Source: Polytrichum commune
Lineage: Eukaryota; Streptophyta; Polytrichopsida; Polytrichales; Polytrichaceae
DNA: 64,000 nucleotides
Assembly (NCBI GenBank): GCA_950295325.1
Contig: OX485803.1
Coordinates: forward strand, 10,726,001-10,790,000
Direction: 5' to 3'
This document shows positions 1 to 22,300 of the stretch, in pieces; position 1 is the first letter of the stretch; each line of letters starts with the position of its first letter. The notes beneath the pieces are model-generated. The model made no database searches. It was not told where the DNA came from and saw only the letters and a list, made by a program, of their open reading frames with translations. The position numbers and the translations under genes were made by a program.

Positions 1-9023
<9,023 letters not shown>

Positions 9024-10805
9024 TTAGGTGTTTTAGTCCAGAGTCTTTGTATCGATGAATGTAAAACATTACAGCCAATTAATATTCTCAATACTTGATC
9101 AGATCACACAGACCATGTCTGTATTCATACCCTTATACTTCAATTGTCCGCTGGTGGTTGTAGATTTTGGCATTGGAGGCTATACAATTAAACCTTATCA
9201 GTTGGTAGGTACGTATTGTTAGGATTTGATGCCCCGGTTTTCATTTTATTCTCATCACCATATATCCAATGTTCAAAGTAGTTTCAACGTCGATAGGCTC
9301 TGATTTTAGTTCTCATTCCAGCGCTGCATGATTGAATCCTGAGCATGGAATTACACTTATCCCCACATTGTTATAAAGAAGTTTGCCAAAAGAGAACCAC
9401 TTTATTGCATGTCACTAATCTATCATGGATTTCAAAGATAGATTGAAAAGATCATGAAGGACCAGAACTTTTTCTTTCTCTGTTCGGTTTCTGCCTATCG
9501 AAATACAGAAGCATCAGGCTCTACTATTCTTTTCTGGATGTGTATCATGAAATTGACACCTACTGAAATTTGAATAATAGATCGACAGGCTACATGACAG
9601 GCTACATGATAATGTGATTCACAGCCCATACCAAGCTCAAAATTTTTATCCAAGTTCAGCATGTAGAAAAAGATTCTGATTCTGCTTGCCATCAGTGGGT
9701 TGTGACAAATCATTGACGACCTCATGCAATTTTATGCATGTGGAAATGCATGTCGAGAAAGTTCCATGGACAAAGAAAAAGTGCACATAAAACGGTCAGC
9801 CAAAGACAGGTATTGGAGTTCAAGGGAAAAGCCACCACCTAGTACAATCATCGAGTGCAAAGGTAATGAGCACTGCTACGAGTTGAGTTGATGTTCATCA
9901 TTTGGCACCCTATACTGAAACTTGTTTACCAAATATTCTTCTTCGAGCATCACAACCGATTTGTTTAGATAGCTCTATGCCACTACTCATGTCTCCCAAA
10001 AGCAATCAGTTAAAGAGAGAAGGAAGAACAGATCGATGGATTGCATTGCATTGCATTACATTACTGTCCTTGGCCATGGAGATCTTGCTGTGCATCAGTT
10101 GGCAAGTTAGTGTCGAGATTACACGCCGTTCTTTGGAGAATGAGATTTCAATTTCTTTAAGTACATGCCTCACAAAATTCCCTAGTTCAAGCATGACTGC
10201 AGTACTTTGTAAAAATTGCACATGAAATCAAATTGCCGACACACCTGTTTAATCAATACCTATTCTCCAACCTGATGACTTCAAATGCAATTCTGTGATG
10301 ACCTCAGCCAGGTAATTTACTCCTTTGTGACACAACCTGAAAGCAGTTATGACGGAGTGCTGTGAAGTAAATTCTCGCCCTTTCACTCAACAGATTTACA
10401 CAAGTTGATGTGATTGGAAGTACTAAAGTGCGATTAATTAGTGTAGTTGAGATCATCATCGACAGTGAGAACTTTGCAACATCAGCTCATGAGCACAGCC
10501 TGTCTGCACAGAAGCGACGGCGCTCACTTGAAGGCACGGGTAAGTAGTTGGCTTCAAATCTACAACATGCCAAGATTCCAGCTTCCCTGGGGCCCGCCTG
10601 CACCTTGATTGCTCGAAGCGACTCAGGTTCGGACGATGAAGAAAGAACTAGTATTTGGGCAACCATGGTCATGGTTGGTAAGCTAGGATGCACTCATGTC
10701 TGGCCAATTCACAGGCTACCCACTGACGACGAAGTTTTGGGCAAAGGAGTTCAACCTTCAGAATCACAAGACGTGAAGCCAGTGTGATGAATCATTATTG
10801 TGGGT
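9024..10805. other. IleRS 3' UTR and intergenic DNA, nothing else recognised
   Basis: The start should be the 3' UTR of the synthetase gene. Reading frames near 9902-10225 and 10440-10787 show no known motif, no splice-consistent partner and no coding-like composition I could defend. A short GCATT/ACATT run lies at about 10040-10060. Confidence 0.5.
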
Positions 10806-11690
10806 GCGGATATCATAAATGTTGTGGAGGAGGGAATTGAAGTTGCAATCCCTCACTTTCTTGGTTCCAAATTGCTTACCAGGATTGCCTCCGAAGCTCC
10901 ACAAGAGCTCATCTGCAAGGTTTAGGTGGTCACTTTCCTTTCACAAATCTCGTGCAGCAAGATCCGAGGGCCATGGTGTGGTGCATACATCTTATTATTA
11001 GAATTTTGGGGGTTAAGATCCGATGGTCGCAAGTGAAGAGCAGATTTTGAGCGTAATAGGGAAAATTCGGCAACAGGAGTTCTGAATCATTGAGGATACG
11101 GACATAAAAAATGATGATGAAGGGGGGAATTGAAATTGCAATCGCTCACTTTTGTGGTTCAAGATCGCTCACCAGGGTTGCCTCCGAAGCTCCACAAGAG
11201 CTCATCTGCAAGGTTTAGATGGTCACTTTCCTTTCACAAATCTCGTGCAGCAAGATCCGAGGGCCATGGTGTGGTGCATACATCCTATTGTTAGAATTTT
11301 GGAATTAAGATCCGATGGTCGCAAGTGAAGAGCAGATTCTGTGCGCAATGGGGAAAATTCGGAAACAGGAGTTCTGAATCATTGAGGGTACGGACATCAC
11401 AAATGATGATGGAGGAGGAAATTGAAGTTGCAATCGCTCACTTTTGTGGTTCCAGATTGCTCACCAAGGTTGCCTCCGAAGCTCCGCAAGAGCTCATCTG
11501 CAAGGTTTAGGTGGTCACTTTCCTTCCACAAATCTCAAAGTGCAATCTGCATCTGCATCAACATTCCAGGGCCCTTGGTGTGGTGCATACATACCTCCTA
11601 TGGTAGGAATTTTGGAATTAAGATCCGATGGTGGCAAGAAAAGAGCAGATTTAGGTGCGAAATAGGGAGAATTTGGAAACAGGAATTGTA
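10806..11690. repeat. Three tandem units of about 293 bp
   Basis: Three imperfect direct copies follow each other. The landmark block GCCTCCGAAGCTCC begins at 10887, 11180 and 11472, giving periods of 293 and 292 bp. Each unit also carries a fragment GGTTTAGGTGGTCACTTTCC (GGTTTAGATGG in the second) and a segment ending near CAGGAGTTCTGAATCATTGAGG (third copy truncated). Units differ by scattered substitutions and small indels. The array ends about 350 bp before the start codon of the next gene. Open frames inside it are repeats of each other and are not taken as genes. Confidence 0.85.
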
Positions 11691-12034
11691 GGTAGGGATG
11701 TAATGGCCTGTACGGATTGGAGAGGCAGATGGCGGTGCTCATACAGGAGAGGTACAATTGTGGTTTGCTCGGCGAACCTCCTACTCGTGATCTGTATCCT
11801 GCATGCGGCCCTGTCGCCGTTGCAGATGAAATCTTCTCCCGTCAATTTGGTCATGTTGCCCAAAGGTAATAAGCCCACATCTCTGGCATGAAAGCCACAC
11901 AAAATTCGAGTTCTTTGCCATGGAGTATTGAATAATGTCGTCTTGTCACCGGGAATGGGACCAATTCCCAATCCTCTTTCCAGGGCTAGGTGGGATCTGG
12001 GGGTAGGCTGTTGTGGAGATACTGAAAGGGGGGA

Positions 12035-14607
12035 ATGGCTATGGCTACGGTTATGGCAGGCGGAGTGCAAGCAGGAGTGTCATACGTCACTAAGAAAGAG
12101 CTGGAGCGTAGAGTGGAATCCAATCGGCAGCGCCATGCCTTGCTGCCCATTCAATTGATACAGCGGGTAAATATCTGTCTGTATGGATTCCCGATTATGT
12201 ATTGTCCTCAAACAGTGTGTCATATTTTGCATCTAATTCATTCATAAGAAGTAGGTGTATGTGTTTCGAAGAATTATGCATGCGAGAAGAGCTATTGTTA
12301 GTATCAATTAGTGCCATTTGCGAACTTCTGTCTGGGATGGGTGTAAAGGTGAAGGAAATAGAAGCAGAGACAGAGATGGAGATCGACAACTCCAGGAAGT
12401 CGAATCAAGCGAGACAGAAGGTGGCCGACGAGCTTGCTCAACGGTTGCGAGAGATCAAGCGCAGCCACAGCCAATCTAATCAACAAGGTGGTTCTTCTCA
12501 ATTTATGATGATGACCTAACTTAAGTTAACTAACTCCTTCATGTTCTTTTGAACATCCTCTTTGCTTGTTGCAGTGACCTTGTAAAGTGGGCTTCATTCA
12601 ACCCAAGAAGGCTCTGACAACCTTGAGCTGGTTTAACAACTCGCCTCCAGTTGCTGTGGTGCAGGATTAGAAGCATGGAGGAAGAAGAGACTCCAAGGTG
12701 TTATTGCAAAGCAAGTAAAACAGATTGAAGACACCAAACCTAGCGGTATACCTACCCTCTCGCAAATCTTTGGATCTCAATTTCGTTCAGAGCAAATTTG
12801 TTAGACCTGGAAAGCAGTTGTTGCTGTCCTGGCTCATACTTTTCGTAGAATGTTGTCTGGAAATTAGCTTCCACGTTGGATTGAGCCAGATCTTGGCCAA
12901 TGTAGATACGACACGTGGGAAATTTTCGAAACATATTTAGTTTCTGTATAACCGGACAGCAGCCTACGGTTACAGTAGGCCACAACTGCAAAGTTAGGCC
13001 CCTTCACACTCGTGCTCGTGTTGAGAGCTTGAGTTGAGAGCTCGAAGAAAGGAACCTTCTCTTTGGCGGGGTGCCTCATGCGTGTGCTTGTTCGCTCAAA
13101 TCCACTCTACACACGAGCTCTCAACTTGAACTTTCTACCGGACTTACAATGCTTAGATGGATCCTATTTGGAATGACTATGACAAGCTCTCGGCAAGTTT
13201 TGATAAGCTCTGGGTTGAAATCCTAGGAATTTTCAAGAGCTCTTGTTTTGTGAGTCCCAAGCCAATGGGCTTTCAAGCATTCTTTGGCTTGTCATGAATG
13301 TTCAATTGACTTGTCATGATTGCTTCTTTGTTTACTACCATTCCCTCCATCTCTCACCTTGAGCATGGCCGCTTTACACTTGCTTGAACTATTTTGAGCT
13401 TGAAGATTGATGAAGCTCTCAATAGTTTGAGCTTTGGGATAAAAGCTTGTCAATCCAAGTATTGAAAAATTGCAAGTTTGAGATCTCAACTCGAACACTA
13501 GTGTAAAGGGGACCTTGGTTCCAAACAACGTATGTTGCACTTATAACACCAATGTAATAACTGATAAGAAAAACCTGTGCAATTCATTTTGAAAGCTCAT
13601 CAAGCCAAGGAATTCAATGCCAGTTTGTGCCCTGACAGAAGAGGATTCAACAACACTGGATCCTGTGCTGCAGCTGCCAGTTGATGAGATTGCATCGGAT
13701 GACGGCATGTCGATGGAGCAACTTGACATGGGTAAATGTCATTAGGTCATGGCTTTTATTTTTCCTTGAGAAACATCTCAACTACACATAGATGTCCTCA
13801 TATGACTTCCGTCCCTGTTGCCTACCCTACAAGTCATTGATATCTCAGCACCTGAAGTGAGAAGTGCACTTTGTGAGCCATTTTGTCGAATTGTCACAAG
13901 TTATTAGGTATGTACACTGATTGCAATTTGGTTGACCTCATGAATAGGTTGACTCTTTTACCCACGCAAATGTCCTGGGTCAAAACCAGATCACAAAATT
14001 GTATATTATTTCAGGAGCAATATTGTTACTTATTAACCCTTATACATATAATTGCAGAGCATGAGTTTATCCCAGGTAGGCAGCTACCACCAGAATGTCA
14101 TGCAGAGGCACATACAGAATATGCTGGGTTAGCAGTTCGTTGGGGACTTACATTTCATGTAGCAAACGCAGCTGATTGCTGTCAAGCTTGCCTAGACCAA
14201 GCCAAAAACTCGCAAGCCAACGAAAAGAAATGCAATGTTTGGGTTTACTGCCCAGATGCAGGTGGATGTTTTTCCCCAGACAAATACAAGCATAGGGAAC
14301 AAGAATGTTGGCTCAAGCAGGTCGGCTCACTTGATTATTCTCTTATTTATTTATTTATTTATTTAATCTATCCCTCCAACTTTGAGATGTAACAGGCCTT
14401 TCTAAAGCAATTTGTCACAAAGACTTCAGAGTCAACATATGCATAATCTATTGGAAGTGGCAACACTTACTAAATTGATGGACCCTGTATGATTGACAGG
14501 CAGATGACCCCGAGATTAATTACAAAGGGCACTATGCTGAAGAATTCAGGCAGCAGTTTCCAACTGCACCTGTAATCGTATCATGGGTATCAGGTGTAAT
14601 ATCGTGA
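12035..14607 (+). CDS. Conserved plant protein with C-terminal Cys-rich PAN/Apple-like domain (six exons)
   Basis: Proposed exons: 12035-12166, 12349-12487, 12665-12799, 13624-13731, 14058-14320, 14500-14607. Phases match at every junction and the total is 885 nt (294 residues plus TGA). The N-terminal half is charged and probably helical: exon 2 carries VKEIEAETEMEIDNSRKSNQ and exon 3 LEAWRKKRLQGVIAKQVKQI. Exon 4 is acidic. Exon 5 encodes the strongly patterned domain: ECHAEAHTEYAG, FHVANAADCCQACLDQA, KKCNVWVYCPDAGGC, ECWLK, with eight cysteines. Exon 6 ends in FPTAPVIVSWVSG, which I remember as the conserved end of a plant family of unknown function. The exon 2 acceptor (AAG at 12348) is weak; 12291 is an in-phase alternative. 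The exon 3 donor GTTAGA is also atypical. No signal peptide or membrane segment is evident. The function is unknown. Exons 5-6 are secure; exons 1-4 are less so. Confidence 0.7.
12997..13514. mobile_element. MITE, family C, in intron 3 of the Cys-rich protein gene
   Basis: A 518-bp non-coding element has related ends: the left begins GGCCCCTTCACACTCGTG, and the right end, read in reverse, begins GGTCCCCTTTACACTAGTG. Both arms then run into GTTGAGAG/GTTGAGAT motifs. Flanks are TTA on the left and TTG on the right, consistent with a decayed 3-bp target duplication as made by PIF/Harbinger transposases. The right arm in reverse complement matches the element starting at 40517. Confidence 0.7.
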
Positions 14608-16331
14608 ATATGCAGCACCCATTTCATTTTTGGGGCAATCACTACTTCCAAGAGGGGAGTACTACAAGAAAACTAAGTGTTTTCAGTTATGATGTGCTCA
14701 ACCCACAACCCTTTGGAATGCATCAGAGATGTTCCAGTTGTCTTGTCGCCTTCACATGGGGCTCACAATGTCAACATGTCACCTCTAATTAGGTTGTCAA
14801 GTACATCACCAAGGCTGGTAAGGATTGTATTCAAGAAATAGGGTGGACACTGATGTGTGGCGAGATAATACACCTGCACAAATGCAGTCCTGGGCCTTTT
14901 GCGTTATCTGGCGAGAAAGCTATTTCACTTTCCAGAATATGCTTTTTTTCCATTTGCGAGTCTCTTAGATGTAGGAAAGGCTTCTCCACTTGATGGCCAA
15001 CAGCACAACCCAGTCAGCCACTGTTCTACTAGATTCCCATCAGTGTGGACACTGTTTGTGATGATAAATCTTCGAATAATAAAACGCAGATTATTGACAA
15101 CGTGCAAAAGATTCTGTGCAGTTCATGCCTCATTTTGATGTACTGACAGAATAAGTTCATCCACTCATGCCTGAAAGTGTAGCAGGTTAGTTCAGAGGTA
15201 GTTTGCTATGGCTTAAAGTTCAGAGTTTATACCCTGCAGTGCGTTTCTAAACATCTCAAACAAGGATTTAACCTTGAATTTTCTAGTTATTGGGTCTAAC
15301 TGTGACGACTGAAGCACAGTGCTTGTGTAATGATTTGGAAGTCTAGCTTTAGTCTCAACTCTTCTTCATTAATTCGATTACAAATGGGTGAAGCGACACA
15401 AGGCAGAAGCAAATGTGCCTATCTAGAAAAGGAGCAAGGTACCTATGAGTTCTTCCACCAGTGCGCTCTATGTGCCAAATTCAGAAGGTGGGTTCTTCAG
15501 TATATTAACTAGATTACACTGGACAGTCATGACATTTGGGAGCATCCAACTATAAATGTCATCTGATCATTGATATCAACTTAAAAAGCAGCTGACTTTG
15601 CTAGTAAACGGATTAACTAGAATGAAATCTAGGTTGCAGTATATACTGCAAAAAGGTTATTGATGACCGGCTACAGGACGAAAATTTATCAAGTAGACTG
15701 TTGCCTTGTAAATGACTACAGAACAATCCTTAACTGTTAAACGTTTCAAGGCAAATTTGGTTAGGTTGAGAATAATTTGTCTCAAACCAGTTACCCTCCT
15801 GATACACGGGTTACATATTCACAATGTACGACTTTGTGTCCCTCAATTGAGATGTTGTGCTTTGGCAGAGACCATATTAAGTGCATTGACATCTTATGGT
15901 TGCCTCAATGCTGAAATCATGTATTCCTGTTTGCAAATCTATGATTAACAACATGGGTTCACACGGGAAAAACAACACTCGGTAACAAAGAACTCCAGCT
16001 CCAAGTGCATAATAAAAAATGGTAAATGGGTACCAATTTACTCACTTTGTACAGGACCACGCTCCTCTGTGTTTTTCCAAGGTTAACATGCTGATTCGAA
16101 GACCAGCTTGAACACCCACCAATCCGCAAACAAGAAAGTATCATGAACGTAAACAATGTGACTAATGTTTACAATACTGTAAACGTACCCATACCTATGA
16201 AATACAGATGCTATTGATTAATCTACTTGAATTTTCTTCTCATCTGTAATATCAGAAGCATGTGTCACGCTTGCAGAGCTACCTATATATGTCGACAACT
16301 ACTGCATATCCCATAGTACATGTTTTAGATT
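14608..16331. other. Convergent intergenic region between the Cys-rich protein gene and the amine oxidase gene
   Basis: This should hold the two facing 3' UTRs. A frame at 15330-15512 contains short cysteine-bearing text but has no start context, homology or splice partner I recognise. Nothing else is supported. Confidence 0.5.
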
Positions 16332-19300
16332 CTACAATTTTGATAAAAGGGTGGGCTGTATTGCGTCTGCTTGCCCTACCCCTTTTACACGTGCTTCCTT
16401 TAGGCGTGCGTCGTCTACTGCTGGATCACTTGGTGGAACATCCACTGCAGGTGAGCAATTAAAGAACCCATGAGGCTGCACAGAGTACCACATCCAAATT
16501 AATCTCAGTCGGATCAATTGAGGTGTCATGTAGATAAATGAAAGCTGGTACTAGTTTCAACAGAAGTTTGAGCAAAATGTCCAGATCAGTAGAGCTATCC
16601 TCTAACTCAACATGACTTTCAGTCAGGAGTTAGTTGTTTTGCATAGAATACCTTCCATGTTCCATGGAGGTTTCAACGAAACACATCATATTTCAGGTCC
16701 TTGAGGATCGAACTCATTTTCTTTTGCCAAGAGGTGCTACAAAGAGTTTGCCCCTCAATGAACCAAAAGAGCTTGCTCTTCTTTCAAATTCAAACACTAC
16801 CTCCGAGAATGCACCAATTAAAATTGGAAAGAAATTATTGCAAGACAACCAATGAGATTTCCGCATTGAGGTAAAGGATAACTCTAGTGTAGAACTAAGA
16901 AGTTGGCTAAAGGAACATACCAAAAGGTTAAAGCCAACATGCTCCACAGGCATTACAGGCCAGTCTTCAAGACGAGGCACATGAGTGACACCAAACACAT
17001 ACCTGTAGACACCATACACATGGAATTAATTTGAGAATCATCCAAAAATCCTAATGAACAACCACGACCTTATCCAGGCCCTCCAAATCGACTTGTAGCT
17101 AAATTATCAGCTTAGAATTATGTATTCAAGGTAAAACTACTGACAAAAGGTGCAAGCCAGGTTTCCTTGAATGTATTTCACTGCTACAAAGCTCTAAACC
17201 GTTGGAAATGATGGCTCTTGTTGCCATAAGACTGAGCTATAAAAGATGATACCAGAGAACAATATCCGTCTCCTCCAGCTTGCGATCCTGCTTCACCCAA
17301 GTGGGAAGTCCTTCACCAACTCGAGGATTCTGATTTGGAAATTCCCCTCCTGGAAAGCATTCATCCCGCTTATATTCTGTAACCCAAAGGTTGTGATTCA
17401 GAAAGGCAGCTCGCCTGAGAAATTTGGCATCTGGGCCTGCTAGAGGAAGGCAGTTACGCCCTGGCATGAGCTTGTAGCCAGTCAACTGGCCAGTTCGGTT
17501 GAAAGTTCTTGTGTTCCGTACCTACAGCAAGACAGATTTTGTATTAAATAAATACGAACAAATCGTGCATCTGTTGAAACAGCACATCCCTCCCTTGGAT
17601 TTCTGCCTAGGGGGATATGTCTTTTTACACTGGTGAGACTCAGAGCCACCTGTACCTAGGAGTGAAATAGCATAGGTACAACTTGCTTACCCCAAAAACA
17701 AGAATGAAAACGTGCCATCAAAGGAGTTAGAGTTCGTCATGTCAACTTGAGCAAACCACTCAAATTTTAACCGAAATTCAGCCACCAACCATAATACCAC
17801 AAAGCATTGAGTGGCATGTATAGCTCGTTACCTTTGCTGGTACATATCATGACTCTTCCAGTTCGAATTTTTGTTTAGGATTATGACCCTCCTTGAAATC
17901 CAAATTACAAACAACTTCATTTGACCATTATTCTACAGCAAATGAATACAAGACCGTTCACTTTATTATCAGACTATAATCTGTACCATCAACTTCAATA
18001 TCATGTGTTACACATAGTGACAATACCCTTAAATTTAATTTGCAATTGTTGCTTGTATATAGAAACATGAGTGATAACAATTCAGATTGACCATTACTAG
18101 CAAAAAACGAAGGAAGGACTAAAAGTAACTCACAATCCAATGGCGATGAGATAGTGCATTGCAATCTCGCTGAGCCTGCACCTCTGAGTGCAAAAGTGTT
18201 TCCTCAGCATAGAACGCATTCTTATGAGGATTATCTGGTCCAGGTTCTTCAACTTTCATGTTCACTTCAACAACCTGAAAATTAATTTTGTCAGAAATGC
18301 TTGGAGTAAACATATGTAACTTTCTGTGTAGACCCGCATCGATTCTCCATGACTTAGAAGTTAAGTATCAACCATACATACACTTGTAGCAGATTAATAT
18401 AAGGAAAGAATGTAACCTTGCACCTAAATGGATGTGCTTACTAAGCATCTTCAGTACAAATGAGACAGTCAATGTGCAGCTTTGTGAAAATCTAATCATG
18501 AGATCAAACTTGTGCATCAATGCCAAATTTTATGCTGCATGTAAGCTAGACACCGCAATAGGCCACACTATTGGTCTGGAGAAATTTCAAATGTGCTGCT
18601 TTCTGCACCTGATTTAATCCTTCGCCAGGATTGCAATCAACAGCCATGTCAAGACGTGCAACAAAAAAGTGCTGGTGCACTGGGGCATATAAGCCAGGAG
18701 CAATCACAGTTCCATGCCTTCGATTTTCATCTGACTTCAAGGCTCCCAGACTTAAGATACCTGTCAGTTTTACCTCCGCCTCAATGTGCCCATCCTGTCA
18801 CCATCATCATATTATCAGCACAAATCAGCATCCTAAGCAAATAAAATAAAATAAATATAAATACAAATATTGTAAATTGAAATAAAATGAAGGAAATCGC
18901 TTCTAACCACCCTTAAAGCTAACAAGTTCCTGTAGAGAGATTCAACCTGTCCCACTACCATAAAGATGGAAGTAGCTCTTCTTTCAGAAATTTTGAGCAA
19001 ATTGTAGCATCAAGATGCCTGATCAGGTCAGACTGGAAAGTTCTTGTGAAGGCTTTTCAGGACATGTGAAACCTTGAGTTCTTGAAAGTCCTATCAGATA
19101 GACTTTAAAAATTCTGCCTTTAAGGTATTTTCATATGAAGATCAGAGGCACGAAGCAGCCTACCTCTATGAATTAATCGAAATCAAGAGAAAGAACATGG
19201 TGCAGTACACAGACAGTACTTTCCTTTGTTCTCTTCAACATTTAGGGCGTCCCAGTGCTATTAAATGCTCTCAAGTCCTATCAATTTAATATCACCCGTC

Positions 19301-22300
19301 ACAAGGATGACCACGTCTCAGATTGTGATTAATCTTTCAATCTATATAGCCCTCATCGACTGCTTCACAGCCACCACACATAGAATATGCTACTTCCAGA
19401 AACAATATTGTAAAGAATCTTACAACCTGCAATGTCACTCTAATACCTGCATTTATAAATGAACATTAGTGGGTTGACTACAAACCTGATAGAAATGCCA
19501 GAAAAATCCATATTCATAGTTCGCAACAGTGCAGAAAAAGGAGACTGTAAGTCTTCGTGATCGCCGAACTTCAGTCATACCAGTCCGCCAGTCCTGATGC
19601 TTCCACAGTATACCATTGTCTTCTTCATGCATACATACACAATTCTCCAATGTCTCCACTCCTCCAAGAAAATTTGTGAAATGTGCATCAAAATACTTGA
19701 TGTAACCAAGACAATCGCATCCCTGCATTGTTCACAACAAAGAAAGTCAATGCTGGAATCAATAGTAAGAAACACTCACTGATGTTGCAGAAAATAACAA
19801 TTATAATCCAGCACAAAGCATCAATGCTCACTCAAAATCTGAGCACCGTCATCAACTTATCAAAGCTAGCAGCAGCACTTAGACGAAGATAGATGTCATG
19901 AAAAGGTGTGATTGGACCACAGAGACAAGCCAATAACTCACCCGCTTTAAAGAGTGAGCATTCTTGCCAAGCCCGTCCTCTCCTGCATCAAATGCATTTT
20001 TCCGATAGTGTGGATCGTGTGGATCTCCATAAGGAACAACCATTTCGACAAAGCTCAGGCGATGTGCCACTGACCGCCTGCCCCGACTGCCGTCATCATA
20101 GGCAACTGTGTGGATAACCAAGCCTTCTCGGGGTGTAAAGCCCACACGAAAATTCCACTGCTCGCTCAAAACATCGTAGATCAGTTTTGGGGAATTCATA
20201 GAGATAATGGAAAGGTAACAGATAAAAATTGGCCACGACAAGGGAGAGGTGGGCATGTGGTCTACAAATTACAACTGTGAGCTCTGCTCTGCTCATTTCA
20301 TGTATCGCTGTATGTAGCCAAACTACTAAAGGAGACTGCTTGCAACAAAAAGGAGTCGAGTAGTTCACCAACACACATCCTGAACTACCTTTTGCCACTC
20401 CACTGCATGCCCATTGACACGGAAGCTAGGCCCTTCAGGTTGGGTGATGAGCAAGGGCTTGATGTCTGTGCGGTCAACTCCACCACGAGACGCTGCAGCT
20501 GTGTAGTTGCGCAAGGGGTCTGGAGGTGGTAAAGGGACAACATGCCGGTCCTCAAACTCTATGACCTGCCAACATCATCAAGTTCAGTTTCAAATCCAGA
20601 CTAACTAATATATATATATATATATAGATGAAAAGCCCCTGCTATCAATTAAAGAAGAAAACGATTTGACCATAGTAAACCTTATCTCACAAGGGAGGCT
20701 ACGCAACTACAGGTTAAGCAGACTCAGTTTTAGCTGCAATACAATCTCCATAATACTGGACTTGATGAATCCAAACACCCCACCACAGACTACACAAACT
20801 CTGCAGGTAAAGAAGCTTGAGCAAGCTAAACCTCCATCTGTCGCATGTCCACAAGCACGTGGATGCCCTCAACAGGTCTAGCATAACCATTCTCCAAGGG
20901 GCAATCGCTTTCAGTTCGACAGAATACCAATGGTCTCCCAAGTCTACGACTTGGAGAGTCTTCTTCTCCATAGTAGCCTACACACCTATGAAACCAACGT
21001 CTCCTGTATTAAAAGAAAGTGTAGAACAGCAAACACTGAAACTTTACTTGATTAACTACTGACAACATACATAATTGCAAGGGCAACACCAGCACAGACC
21101 TGTAAACTTTTCATGCAGAACCCTATGCGCCAATACATACAACGGCAACGCAAGGGCCAATGCTGGAAGTGCTTCACCCCACCAGGTATGCATGCATATG
21201 GCACACACTACTTATCAACTAAAGCACATGAATGTTATATTTCTCTACGGCCCACAGGCAAATGGTATATAACACACATCACCCATAAACATAGTTTAGC
21301 CCTACGATACCAGACACCAGGAAGCTCACATTATACTCTTTGGTGACAAACGGGCAGTTATCGTTTGCAAATATTAATTCTCACAACTATCACCAAGTTC
21401 ATGACTGAGACAAGATTTCTTCAACTATTGGAACAATTTGTACTTAATTATACAAGCTGGAAGGCAGTATACCATGGATCCACCATGACAAGATCCATGT
21501 CATCAATACCCCGCTTCTTCATGGCCTCCACAAACGGGGGGTACTCCTTCACTACAGCTTCACATTCGGCATACTCCATTGCATCCTGCCGTTTCCCGTA
21601 CCATGTTCGATATCAGTACATGACTTACCCACATCTGAACTAATTCTGCATAATGCACCATGTTGACAGGAAACACAAACTTTTTTCCATTTTACCGCAT
21701 AAAAAAATCCTATATCAAAATGAAGATTTCAGATTTGCACTCTCCAAGGTTTGTGCAATCTTCCAGTAATATGTGAAAGATAGTGCTGTTATGCGTTTTG
21801 CAGATATGCATTGCTACAAAGTGCAATGTAACAGGAGAATTTCTAATATTCCAGGTCCACGAAATGTAAACTAGTTTAACAGGTGTCATACAACGACAAC
21901 TAAAAACTCTAAAAACCTCAGTTCCTAAACAACCCGTGTCTTGTCCCCAGCATGCCTCAAATCGATACTTACCATAGGTGGCTGAACATCGGGAATAACT
22001 TCTGTCGAGAGAACCTTTCCACGATGATGGCCACCTCGTGCGGTAGCATGGACCTCACTGAGCTCCACCATCCAGACACTGGTCTCATTGGTCGTCTTGT
22101 TGTACACAACCAGCCTTGCCTGCCTTGGGGGCAGTTGCAAAGGATAAATCGCCCCTCCTTTAGCTTTCGGGCGGAACAGAGTAGGCTGATATGGAGGGAA
22201 GAAGTACGCATCTGCAAGCGCCACAACGTTTTTGTCTGGTTCATTCAGCACAACCTCGACAAAGCGCATTCCATCTCGCACCTGCACTGCAGATCCCAAT

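Noticed and set aside
10806-11690. CRISPR-like or coding array
   Set aside because: Contiguous 293-bp imperfect tandem repeats without short repeats and spacers; frames in it are copies of one another.
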